Assembly (NCBI GenBank): GCA_036365515.1
Contig: CM070874.1
Span: forward strand, 64,933,583 to 64,997,582
DNA length: 64,000 nt
From: Torymus aiolomorphi
Lineage: Eukaryota > Arthropoda > Insecta > Hymenoptera > Torymidae
Direction: 5' to 3'
Shown: positions 1-11,900 of the stretch, one piece after another
Layout: every line of letters starts with the position of its first letter
Position numbering within the stretch: the stretch's first letter is position 1
Notes under the pieces: model-generated
The model's input: only the letters and a program-made list of their open reading frames with translations
The model's database searches: none
What the model was told of the DNA's origin: nothing
Translations under genes and position numbers: made by a program

Positions 1-1397
1 AATTATAAAAAAATAATAATTGCGTAGACGTTTTCTTTCTAAAATGTACATCTACGTTGCAAAGTATTACAAGATTTATTCGTTCACGAAAATTCTCCAA
101 AATATACTTCAAAGTAATTAATTAATTTACATAGTAAAAGAATACTTTAAAGTCGCAACCGAGCAATTTTTAACAGATAACATAAAATCTTGATTTAAAT
201 TCATTTGATCAAATCTACAATAAATTGAGACTAAGATATATTTCATTATAATAAAATCATTGTTAATCGAAGATTAAAAGTGAGCACATAAAAGTTTAAA
301 AAGAAACTGTTACTCATTCTTTTACTATGTTGTTTAATAAAATCTCACATGATAATGTATACAAAAAAAAAAAAAATTTGTTAAAAAATTTGGATCTTCA
401 CCAATTCGCTGTTAATTACAAAAATCGAACTCTGTAGTATTTTTGTAAATTGGTGTTACATGAGGCCCTTGTATTTTTTATTTTGATGAAAAAATCTTAA
501 ATTGTTTACAAAATTTTAAAAACTGAATGATATACAAATCCATACTATAAAACACTCAAAGATATAAGATTATGACCCGCGCGTACCAATTTCACAGATC
601 AAGGATTTTTCCCGAAAACTCGTTAACAAGAATTTTTCATTAAATACAGGCATAACTACTTCAAAATTTTTGCAATATTTAAATTCTTATAATCAAGTTT
701 TCGAGTTGATAACTTTCATTTAGTTCAACAAACATCCTCTCGCACTGTACAATATTTATACAGCTAATTACTCTTAAAAAAAGTGAAAAAAATTAACAAT
801 TTGTCACGAACACGCGACGTCAGTACCTCACGCGAATTAACCATCAATATTATGGTGTTTCTTATTTAGATTGTATGAAAAGCAGCAATTAATAAAACTT
901 GCGCAAACAAATACTATATGACGTATATGGGCGGTTTTATCGATTTTCATTTTTCTTTTTTTACATTTTAGATATTTGGATATACTTTTTATCAGAAAAA
1001 TAAAATATAAGCAAGGAAGATGCTTTCTGAAAATAATTGTTTTCAACATTAATTGTAACAAAACGTGTATAATGGAAAAAAATGTTCTTTGGAAACTTAA
1101 AATTTTTAATTAATCTCTACAATGGATGGATTCAATTTTTTTTATCTTTCTTTTAATCTGTTAATAAATTCGCGAAAAAAAATGTCTGTGTAGTGAGGCG
1201 ACTTGCTTACAAACATCAGCAAAAACTGTCAAGCAGTTAGTTTTAGGAAAATGTACAATGAGTTTTATATTTATACTTAATAAGAAAACACTAGTCATTT
1301 TTCACACCTTTCAATCTGGTATTACAAGTTATTAAAAAATGATCACAAGTGTGTAATAATCACACAGGCATTCATTACTCACACAATTACACTGACT
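1..1397. other. AT-rich DNA downstream of PP4R1
   Basis: Strongly AT-rich with many short A/T runs. It may include distal 3' UTR. I see no exon with convincing splice sites or conserved peptide on either strand; the short ORFs here are A/T-composition artefacts. Confidence 0.6.
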
Positions 1398-1403
1398 TTT
1401 ATT
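1398..1403 (-). terminator. candidate PP4R1 polyadenylation signal
   Basis: The first AATAAA on the minus strand after the PP4R1 stop, about 400 nt downstream. The surrounding DNA is AT-rich, so the motif can occur by chance; the true 3' end is unproven. Confidence 0.3.
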
Positions 1404-1805
1404 TTGTTGTTTCAGCTCTTTAAAACTGCTTTTCGTATCTATTCTCGTTTTCATTTCTCGCGAAACCTGACGTTCACCGTGTTCTTTTTTGTCGGCAGTA
1501 AAATTATTGAAGGATCGAAATATCATTTTGTATCACTAAGTCGCAGGGTAATATTTAAGGCGACTTTCTCACTTCACAATGGATTAAAAAAACGAAGAAA
1601 GGAAAAATTCGTTGCTAACGCACACGCACGCATATGTCGATAATGTTCTTACAGGCATTTTCAAACTCGTCGTAAATGATTCATCGTTGAATTCTAGTTT
1701 TGTTTTCATAACTAAATAGACGCCGAGTTTGAAAAAATGCGCTCCTTAAAAAGGCGATCTGGGTCACATTCTGCTTGTTCTTCGTAAATTTCCAATATGC
1801 GTTTT

Positions 1806-1918
1806 TCAATCTTCATTTACTCCACTTGCAAATATACGTACATCCCTATCGCAATCCGACTGCATTATCTGAAGCTTCTGTTTTATTTCACTCATCACTT
1901 CTTTTTCAAAAAAATGAG
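1806..1918 (-). CDS. PP4R1: PP4R1 exon 13 (residues 838-874, stop)
   Basis: Short last coding exon. Acceptor TTTTGCAG|CTC restores the phase-1 frame and gives HFFEKEVMSEIKQKLQIM, then DCDRDVRIFASGVNED and TGA at 1808-1806. Vertebrate PP4R1 has the same terminal motif (MDRDSDVKYFAS), then a longer tail that is absent here. Confidence 0.93.
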
Positions 1919-4900
1919 CTGCAAAATAAACCAAATTTATATTATATATTGTTATATACTATTAATGAAGTTTTATATATATTTAATAATTAACTTTTTT
2001 ATTTAATTGAGTAAACAATCAAAGTAAATGTCTTATTTTCATTTTAAAATTAAAAAAAGATTGAAATATCACTCTTTAAATACTTACGGTTTCTATTGTA
2101 AATATCGTCGGCTAAAGTTCTGGCGACGACAAGCCTGACATTGGGAACTTGATCATATGAAAGCTCGAGTAGATAGGGCAGTAACTCACGGACCAAAACT
2201 TCGCTGCTGACAATTGATTTACTGATAAGCTTCGAACAGATAAGAGCATAAGTCTGCCTGATTATCCACCGCTCGGCAGCATTTGCCATCAGCAGATCTC
2301 TCATCTCTTGGATCACTATTATTGCCAGGGGCTCATCATTCGGGCCAGCTAATAACTCTATCGTTTTGGCTACCTGTAAAGACAAATTTCATGAATAAGG
2401 GATTCCATAAAATGAGCGTGTTTATTATAGTTGTATACCGATGAAATGTAACGAAATAATTCATTATAACCCAATAAAGTTACGTGGACAATTGTTATTC
2501 TGTTTATACATTTATCTCCCGTTTTACTTCATTTGGTAATAAAATCCTAAATACGTAAGAGAAATCAATAAAAGCAAAGAAACAGCTTGTTTTGCATTTC
2601 GTTATTCAAACAATGTAAATTTAAAATCCATAATAGCACGTTCTAATACTGCTAAACAGACTTTGAAAGAAATGACAAAGTAAATAAAAATATATACAAA
2701 TTTATACTAACAGCATCCAGTGATTCATGCCTAACAGCTGCAACTCTGTCCTGCATGAGGTGCAGCAGCAATGGCGCAATATACTGAGCTACATCGTTAC
2801 GCTGATAAAGATGTATAATTTCCGACAGTTGTTTCACCAGTTCTTCTCTTAATCTCCAGTTCCATTTGTTGTCGGTGGTCAAGAAGTCATTTAGCTTCGG
2901 TAGATACTGCATACGGTCTTGCGGATTTAGCACTTTCAAAAACGTAGAAAAGTGTTTCAGAGCGCCGATTTTGACTTCATCGAGATCCTTAATGAATCCA
3001 TTAAAAATTGGCACGAGATCCCGCGCCGCATACTCCTTTTCTATTATAATAGCAATTTCATGAATACTGGAAGCCAATGTGCTCCTCACCTTCCAAGGTA
3101 CCGCACTTGCTAAGTGTTGGTATGCTTCCTAGAATAGTTTGCGAAAGAATAAACATGAAATTCGATAACAATACAAATATTTGATATATCATATTTTAAA
3201 AATAATTTTCGTCAAAATTTAAAATTATTTTTTTAGCCTACCTTTAGCCTGTGCCAGTTTTCCTTTCCTAACGTCAAAACTACAGCAGGAAAACTGAATG
3301 CGCAATGATAATCTAGATCTTGACCGAGGTCTGTAGGCATGGGCTGAGGTTCCGCCATCGACACAAAGTGGTCAACGAGAATTCGTGGTACTATCTCGTC
3401 AGGTTCTTCATCATCTTCGGCATTGTTCAAATTTGAAAAAGAGAGATTTGATAACCGATTGCTAACATCGAAGGACAGCCTACGTTCCATGGAAGCATTA
3501 TTCAGGTCGTAGGTACTGTTGAAATCAACGGTTACATCGCTCACAGAAAAATTCGCTTGCATTTTCGTTTCAGGCGACGATGAATATTCAAACTAAAATA
3601 TATAAAAAAATTAATTAGGTTAGTTACGAAATGATAGAGAAATTAGTTTGAATTACACGCTTAATTGAAAATCATATTTATAGAGTTTCTTTATAAGCTT
3701 CTAAAACGTTCTTACAAACGTATCAAATAATTGTTATATAGACCTAATGAAATTTCAGTTTTTCTCTAACAATTCACAATCGAAAAAGTAAAATAGAAAA
3801 CTTATTTGACATTGGGCCATTTACCGTGTTTTCTCCGTTATCATTTTTCTCTTCTTCGTCGTCGTCTTCCTCGTTATCATCCTCACGACCTTTTTCAGAA
3901 CTTTTTCTTTTTAACTTGACTTCATGTTCCTGTTTCTCATTGCTGCACTGCTGTTTCTGTTCATTTTTATTTTCTACATTTGTGTTACTATCTTGTTGCC
4001 GATCACTTTTTTTATCACTTACATTCTCATTTTCTAAATACAATATAAGTAAAAGTAATATTTTAATCTCAGTTACGTATAAATGTAAAAATTTCTTTCA
4101 AAATAATTAATATATGTATATTCACCTGAATCTTCCTTATTAGTTTTATTTTCATTGGTTTGATTATCAGTTGTCGTATCATTATCATTGATGATTGATT
4201 CAACAAGTTTTGGATCTAGAGGCATGTCTGGTGGGTCATAGTAGTATTGAAACAAGTTAAACTTGTTCAACTCATGACGCCGTGACATAAAAGATGCAAA
4301 TTCATGACCCATTTCCGTTTCCTTCTAAAAATAGAATTTTCATTATTTATTAAAAGCGTTTTTCAATACTTTTGATTGTTATTTAGCTACAATTTTTATT
4401 TAAACTTACGTTAAATCTTCTTCTTTTGATTGTGGGAGAAATATTTTGTGGCTTCCAATAAAAATCGTCCGATATGGATAATCTATTAGCAAGATTTTCC
4501 GTAAGTATATCACTAACTTTGGCAACAGGAACTCTGAAAATTTATAGAAATTTAGATATAAATAACAATTTGTATTGATACACAATACCATTTTTAAAAA
4601 TTGAGAACAGAATAAAGGGCGTAAAGAAAGGTATATACATACACGTTGAATCTCGGCCAGCCACGCTCGTTCTCGTGCACTAGCACGAGTTCACCCTTTT
4701 GATCACAGATAAGTTCGTGAAACTGCCTGGCAAAGGTCGCGATGAAGGGCCCAAGAATCTCGTAGGCCGAACGTCGCACCCAGCGCGACTCGTCGCTCAA
4801 ATGTTGCACGAGGAGCTTCGACAGTAGCAACCGACGCATGTACAGGGGCACGTAGCGCGCCACTGACATCATCACATCTACTGACGTCTTGCGTACACCC

Positions 4901-7900
4901 CAGACGCTATCCAGGCATAAGTTCGCATACGTTGGAAGCTGCACAGAAAAATATTTTAATGATTAGTATTATAACTAATTTGATTTTAATTTCAGTGTAA
5001 ACTGATAAAAATAAACAAAAAATAAAGGTGAAATTATAACGATGTTTAATTTATGATCAATTCACTATTAATCTTTGAAATAAGCTTAAAATCTTAACTT
5101 GATAATGCAATAACATGATATATTAAAAAAAACTCACTAATTTGTTGTAAATTGTGTCATTTGACATTATTGTGCAGAATTCGCCCATAATGGAGGCACA
5201 CACCCTTCGGACGAACAGACCCTCACTCAAACACAGTTCGAGAAATCGGTCGAGAAATAGTTTTTCCGTGAGTTCATCTCCTATATATGGATTGACCTTT
5301 GTCATGAGCTGTGAATAAATCAGAGTAAATCAATTAGTGATCATGCATTAATATTTATAAAAAAGCAACATTTTCAGAGCAACGGCATATAATAATATAC
5401 GTTAACATAATTTTTTAACTTAAATCTAATTTTACATACTAAACGTAGCACTTAGAGGTAAATACAATTACAACTAGCGCATAGAACAATAGTCAATTAC
5501 AACTCTCTTGCAGTATGCTTACATTGCAAATCCGCACTACACGATGGCCGTTTAAGATGTGTGTCGAAAGTCTTCTTTGGATGATTATCATCGAACTGTT
5601 TCGCACATCAAAGCTGGCTGTGATATGCGTTAAACAGGCACCATATCACAACCACTCTGACGGGCGAAACAGTCGAGCATCTTCTTCAAATTCTACACAC
5701 AATCGTAGCAACAATATTTTACAATCATCACGACATTGAAAACAACGTTTGCTTTATCGCAGATGAAATATACATATACTTTGATCAACAGTTTACGCAT
5801 ATGAATACTCTCGGCACTTGAACGAATGACGAGTAGCAGCGGCGGCGTGCGCCGTAAGAGGGGAGGACAAGTCTCGTCCCCCAGATCCAAGGAAAGAGTC
5901 CCACGATCTCGATTCCGCGAAATCGGCGGCGACGACGGCTAAGTCCTTTCTCGCGCGCAAACACACGCACATGGGGAATACGTACGCGCGCTCACGCACA
6001 CGCGGCGAGAAACGAATGTGGGCAGAATCCGGACGGCCCTGAAGCGGTCACCACTCTTTCTCTCTCGCTCTCTCTCCCGCTCTCTCTCTCACTTGCTCGC
6101 TCTTTCTCTTGGCGCGCATTCCCCCTCTGGAGAAGAGAGGGGCGGCGAAGCCAAGGGACGACACGAGAAAGTGGGGGAGCCGTGAGAGAGAAAAAGAGAG
6201 GGGAGGACACTTTCCTTGGAAGAGGCGGGATCCGCGTCCTTTTTGTAGTTTTCTTTTTTGATTCTTTGTAACTATTTTTACATAATTTTTTTCACAACAT
6301 TTACAACGACGAATTGAAACATATTAAACTTGTAACTATTTTTATGCATTTGACACTGCTCCATCGAAATTTACAATGAAAAATAAATACAAAATTAGAT
6401 GGTACATGACAATAACTATAATAACATAAAATAACGGCGTTTCCTTGATGTATGCATGCATTTCGACCGCCACGTATACATAGAAATTTTTACAATTTTC
6501 GCAAGTCACAGAAGCATATACCATCTGGCTAACTAGGCGCACCTCATTTACCAATCCAAATTAGCAGGCAATCTTCGAAGCGTCGATAATGGGAGACGCT
6601 TACCGCTCAACAAAGCTGGCTGTGATATGATCTCGAAACCGACATACAACAGCCACTTTGTGAGCGGCGCGATCTCCATAGAGAAGAAAATCCTCAGGCG
6701 CAGTTTCTTGATGCGTATCTTCTTCGATGCGTAGGAGGAGGACGATGGCGACGACGACACGCGTCGATGATGATAGGAAGCCGACGATCCAACTCGTCAA
6801 AAATGGCTGTGATATGAAATCTTAAAACAACACGCCACAACCAATTTGACGATCGGATCGGGCCTCATTCTCGCTTCGATCTCCAAGTAATGCAAATATC
6901 TTCGTGAAATAGTTTTCGTAGAAAAAATTTGATATAGTTTAAAAACTTTTACAATATTCTCTGTATTATGCGTTGTTTTATATTTTTCATAGTGAGAGTG
7001 CAAATAAAATATAAGTTTATAATCAAAATAATTGCTGCTGAATGCTCTAAGGAGCTGTACATTTAACAAACAATTATTAATGTAATCGAACAAAAGATAA
7101 AGCAACGCATTTAGCTACATAAATTATTGAAAGCACATTACAAGGTGAAAGCCAAATCTTCTGTCTTCGACATGTTGCAAACTAAAAACGGGTGCAAAAG
7201 AGCGAACAGGGCGAAAGAGCGTCGATAGGTTCTACGGGCCAAGCTCATCAAAATGGCTGTGATATGGAAACTCGTAACATTCCACAACCAATTTGATGTA
7301 TTGGACCGCAAAAATGTACTCTTCCCAACCCTTGCTCTTCTCTTCGTTTGTCTTCGACCAGGATATATCGTAACCAGCACCATCGATGACAGCGGACACA
7401 ATTTTGCTCATCAAAGCTGGCTGTGATAGTCAAAACCCTATGACAAACCAGCTTTGATGGTAAAAGCATGCCCCACATTTCGATTTCTTCTTTTCTTCCG
7501 TTACCCTTCAACTCTTCTATATTAAGGGGAGCAATTTCGATGTAGGAGCGAACGCCGCATGAAAGACAAGGTAGTGAGACGCGAGCGCTGAGGTAACATC
7601 TCACTACCCATGTCTTTCAAGCGGCATTGCTCTTCTTCTTCTTCTTGCGTTCATCTCTTCGGCTGGGAAATCGTTGATGATTAAACAATTCAAAACAGAA
7701 CCAGACTTGACGCCGAGCAACATTCGAAGTGAGATGCGAACACACTATAGTTACCTCTTAAAATTCTTCGTTAAGTATGATTCTGTTGTACAAAAGTTAT
7801 ACAAATTCTTCCCAACGGAATCGTTGCGAGCGGAACAATATTTTGACTGTACACGAGCTGTGGTGTTTATAAGGGAAAAAAGAGACGCATGGGGATATAC

Positions 7901-8960
7901 TCACGGTGAGCGCGATGGTCTGGAATTCCTGGCATTCGTCGCGGGAAAGATCGACGATGACGTTGCAGACATTGCCAACGATCTGCTCGTCATCCAGCAG
8001 TTCCCGCTCGAGGAGCATCCTGAGCGCCGCCTGGGCATCTTGTCGCACCTGTAAATGCGATCGGTTAATTTATGCATCTCAATTTTTCCTTTTTTTATTA
8101 TTTATGGAAAAATCAGAATAGCTGCGAAGGTTCTACAGTAAGCAAGTACTTTTGAGCTGTGTTACGTTGCTTACAGGTAGAAATATTTATTTAAAAAATA
8201 ATAAAGAAAAAGAAATTCAGGTAGGAATATGATGAATGATTCAATTACCTGGTTATCCTGATCTCGAATGAATAAAAGGATGATGTCAAGTATGCAATTT
8301 GTAAGATTATCGCCGAAGAGGTACGGCGCCTCTTGACATATGAGCGCCACGTGGGGAAGACACTCGACCAGTGATGACCTTACGGCACATTCTGTAAAAT
8401 AAAAGCATCAAAAAAATTAATTTTAAATAAATCTAAAAGTGGTGTCTTTCATAAAAAATTATACAGAAATTAAGAAAAAAGAATAATAATAATGATAATA
8501 ATAACGATACTGTAATTAGTAATGAAACATGCATTGATCAGTACAAAAGATGATAGAGCAAACTCGAAAGCTTATTAGTACTAAATTAATCTATTCGTAC
8601 TAGAAGTGTACGAAACGATAATCCGAATATACTCGGGCGGGACAACAGGCAATTGTCGCCACGTATATATTCCGGATGTTCCAAGGGAAGGTCAGGGCCA
8701 TTATTCGGGCGATTTCCCCCCCCTAGAATCGGCAATAGAAAGACGCTTGAAAGGGGCGGACGGACGCGCACGCGCTTATACCTGTGGGGAGCGACGCTAT
8801 TCCAGGAAGTTGGGAAATTTCCCCATTTCCCCGCACTTGGGCAGCCTGCTTGCTCATCGCACGCTCTTGCATGCTCGGGGGACTACTAAAGCCTACTTTC
8901 TCTATCTCCCTCTCTCCATATATTATCATAACTTTTTAATTTTTTTTATTTTTTTTTTTC

Positions 8961-8991
<31 letters not shown>

Positions 8992-11900
8992 CGAAGCATC
9001 CGAGAGGCTCCGAAAGGGGTGGGTTTTTGGAAGCTTTAGGTGCTTTTCGCTGCGTTAGCATTATTTTGCGTAGCCTCCACTGTTTTAGCGTTCTCTGCGT
9101 TTTTTCGCATGGTCTCGGCGATCGCGTAGATGGATTTGGTGGGCCGCGAGTATAGTTTGTTCCGTTGATTCATTCGATTCTCGAAGTTTTTCCAGGCTAG
9201 CAACTCAATTTGAGCATCGTATTCTCGGTCCTCTCGTCGTTCGCTCGATACTAGGCTTTTCGGGCGATACTGTTGCAAAAGCGCGGCTTCGCCGCTCCGT
9301 ATTATATCGAGCTCGTTAATATAGTGCTCGTTCACGGCGGATTGTTGAACACTCTCTGGCTTAAAGTACTTAAGAATGTTTTCGTCACCTTGGGCGGGTA
9401 CTTTATTTTCCAAATCCATTTTTAGTAAATTCAGTTGAGGATTATTAAAAAATAAAATTAATGATTTGTTAGATGAAACAAAAAAAAAAAACTAACAAAC
9501 CGAAAACCACACAGCAAAGACGAGAAAGTGCAACTATAAGTATCAAAGAAACTCAAAACAGAAAAACGGCGCAGATGAGCAAGCGCAGTTTCTCCAATCA
9601 AACACCGCAACCGATGGAGAAAAAGAGCAGCAGCCACGCACGATGACGAGCACAAGGTACACACAGTCGACGATCACAGCAGCTTTGGTTGAACTCACGA
9701 AATTTGGCGGGATGCTTGTATACACATACACACACGATCGAAGAGCGAAAAAGCTGTCTCTCTCTCCCTCTTGGTATACAGCTGACACGAACAACAACGA
9801 TGCGCTCGTGAGGGACGCGTGGGCGAGACTGACTCTGGGCTTGAGCCCGCTTGAGACTTTTCACGCGCGCTAGCAAGCCGCTTTTCCTTTGGCGGGAAGC
9901 CGCCCCCCTCTACTTTTCCCTTTTCGAACAGACGAATGGGGAGCGGGCACGGCGACAGGCCGCCGCCGCCGCTGCACGGGGATGCTATACCTACTACCAC
10001 CTCTCCCTCGCTTTTCCGGCCCGACGCGCGCCTGCCGTTTTTCCAACTGCCGCCGCGTACGTTCATCGCCGGCTGCGCGTTGACGCAGAGAGAGAGAGAG
10101 AGGGCTGTTTATTTTTACATTTTGCCATTGGGGTTTTTTTTGAGGGCATATCGTTTTTTTACTCTCTTTTAAGGAGGGGATTGTTTTTTGGTGAAGAAGT
10201 GTCGTGATTTATGGAGACGATCGGGAAGAAGATTGGGTCTCGAGGATGTATACTTTTAGAAGTGTTGTTCGAGTTTATCGGGACAGGAAAATAGCGATTT
10301 TTTGTTCCTTTTAATGAGGGAAGTTTCTATTTTTGTTGAATGAGCGGTTGGGTGTGACGAGATGTTATTAAATGGTTTTGAAATTCATTTGTAAATTCCT
10401 AATCCCGGTATTTGATGAAAAATGCTCTATTACGAAAAATTACATGAAAATTTTTTATAATAATTAACTATATTAAGATTGTTTAATTTGAATACCGAAA
10501 AACCGATATAATTATACACTGAGAGAAGAATTTGGTTACTGTTAACACGGCATTGTAACTATTAACATGCGTATGTTTAGATAATATCTCCAAATATACG
10601 CATTGTAACAGTTAACTTACAATATGTTACTGGTAAACATTGATACTGTAATAGTTACTATATTGAGTTTTACCGTCAAAATCTTCCCTATTCAAATATA
10701 GGATATTGTAACAGTTACAATATTGCAGTTTTAATCAAATAGATAAATATTTTAACTATAAAAATATTCTTCTCTCAGTGTACATACACTGAGAGAAGAA
10801 TTTTGGAATATTTACAAAGAACTTAGAGAAATTTTACTATATTAGTTTTAGAATCCGACCACAGAATGTCCATTTAGTCATTTTTATTAGCCAGTATAGT
10901 AATTTTGTAATATCCGAAAAATACAGAAAAAAATTATTTTTAGCCAATTGTTATATACTTTCCCAAGAGAACGCATATGAATACATATCAAGAAATAAAT
11001 TATAAATAAATATTATGATGAAAAAAAACCTCCGGGGCGGGAAATCGAACCTGGGTCTCCTAATTGAAAGGCGAACTTCTAATTACCGACTGCGACACCG
11101 CGTACACTTGCGTGTTTATAATCCGAATCGTCTACATATGTTACATTATACTGACACTCTTAAAGTGAATTCGTTCTTCACGTATTTTTAAAATAATTTT
11201 GTAATGAATACATAGAGAATTATTTGAATTAATTAATGAATTAATTGTACGAGTGTTAATTAAAGTTATTTATACTGAAATTATATCGTTTTAAATTAGT
11301 TGTTAGGGCTACATCATTGCAGGTTATGACGAGTTAAGCGCGCATGCCCTCGTGTTTTGTTTATAGCGCGCATGCGCAGCGCTGCACATATACTGTATAT
11401 ATCGTAAAAATTACTATACTGTCTTGTAAATTCTGTCAGCTCTATAGGAAAAATTCTTATAAAGTCTAAGAATATTTGCCAGTTGCCTGGTAAACTTTAT
11501 GACTTGTGATTTTTACTATACTGTCTAATAATTTTTCCAACTTTTTTATGTTAAATTTTACAATACTTTTCTTGTAGTTTTTCTTAGTCAAACTGTAAAA
11601 ATTATTAGAAATCTAATAAATAGGTCACTTTTACCAGTCTGTGGTCAGATTGCGCGTACAGTATAGTAATTTTAACCAATCGTCTCATAATTATTCCAAA
11701 AAATTTTTCTCAGTTTACGAAATGCTTCAAATTTTCATAAGACGAAAAATACGTTTCTGCTGTGTTGTACAAATCTATTTCGATATTTATTAAAATTAAC
11801 TAATAAAATCATATAAATTTTATCTTAAAGAACTTTGTACAGTTCAAATACATTCGTATACCCGAACCAAAGACTAAACAACATCCAATATCCCTAATCT

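Larger units (their letters stand above)
5595..7632 (-). ncRNA. mir-71 / mir-2 / mir-13 microRNA cluster in PP4R1 intron 4
   Basis: Six hairpins in PP4R1 intron 4 on the host strand. In transcription order: mir-71, mir-2, mir-13a, mir-13b, mir-2, mir-2. Five share the TATCACAGCC start (seed ATCACAG) on the 3' arm; mir-71 uses the 5' arm. The content and order match the protostome mir-71/mir-2 cluster as known from insects. In Drosophila the family is split and mir-71 is lost, so this species keeps the ancestral form. The host-strand intronic position suggests processing from the PP4R1 pre-mRNA, or from an internal promoter. Confidence 0.97.

Noticed and set aside
7138..7604. Minus-strand ORFs over the microRNA cluster
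   Set aside because: The DNA is accounted for by mir-71, mir-2 and mir-13a hairpins; the frames cut across mature sequences.
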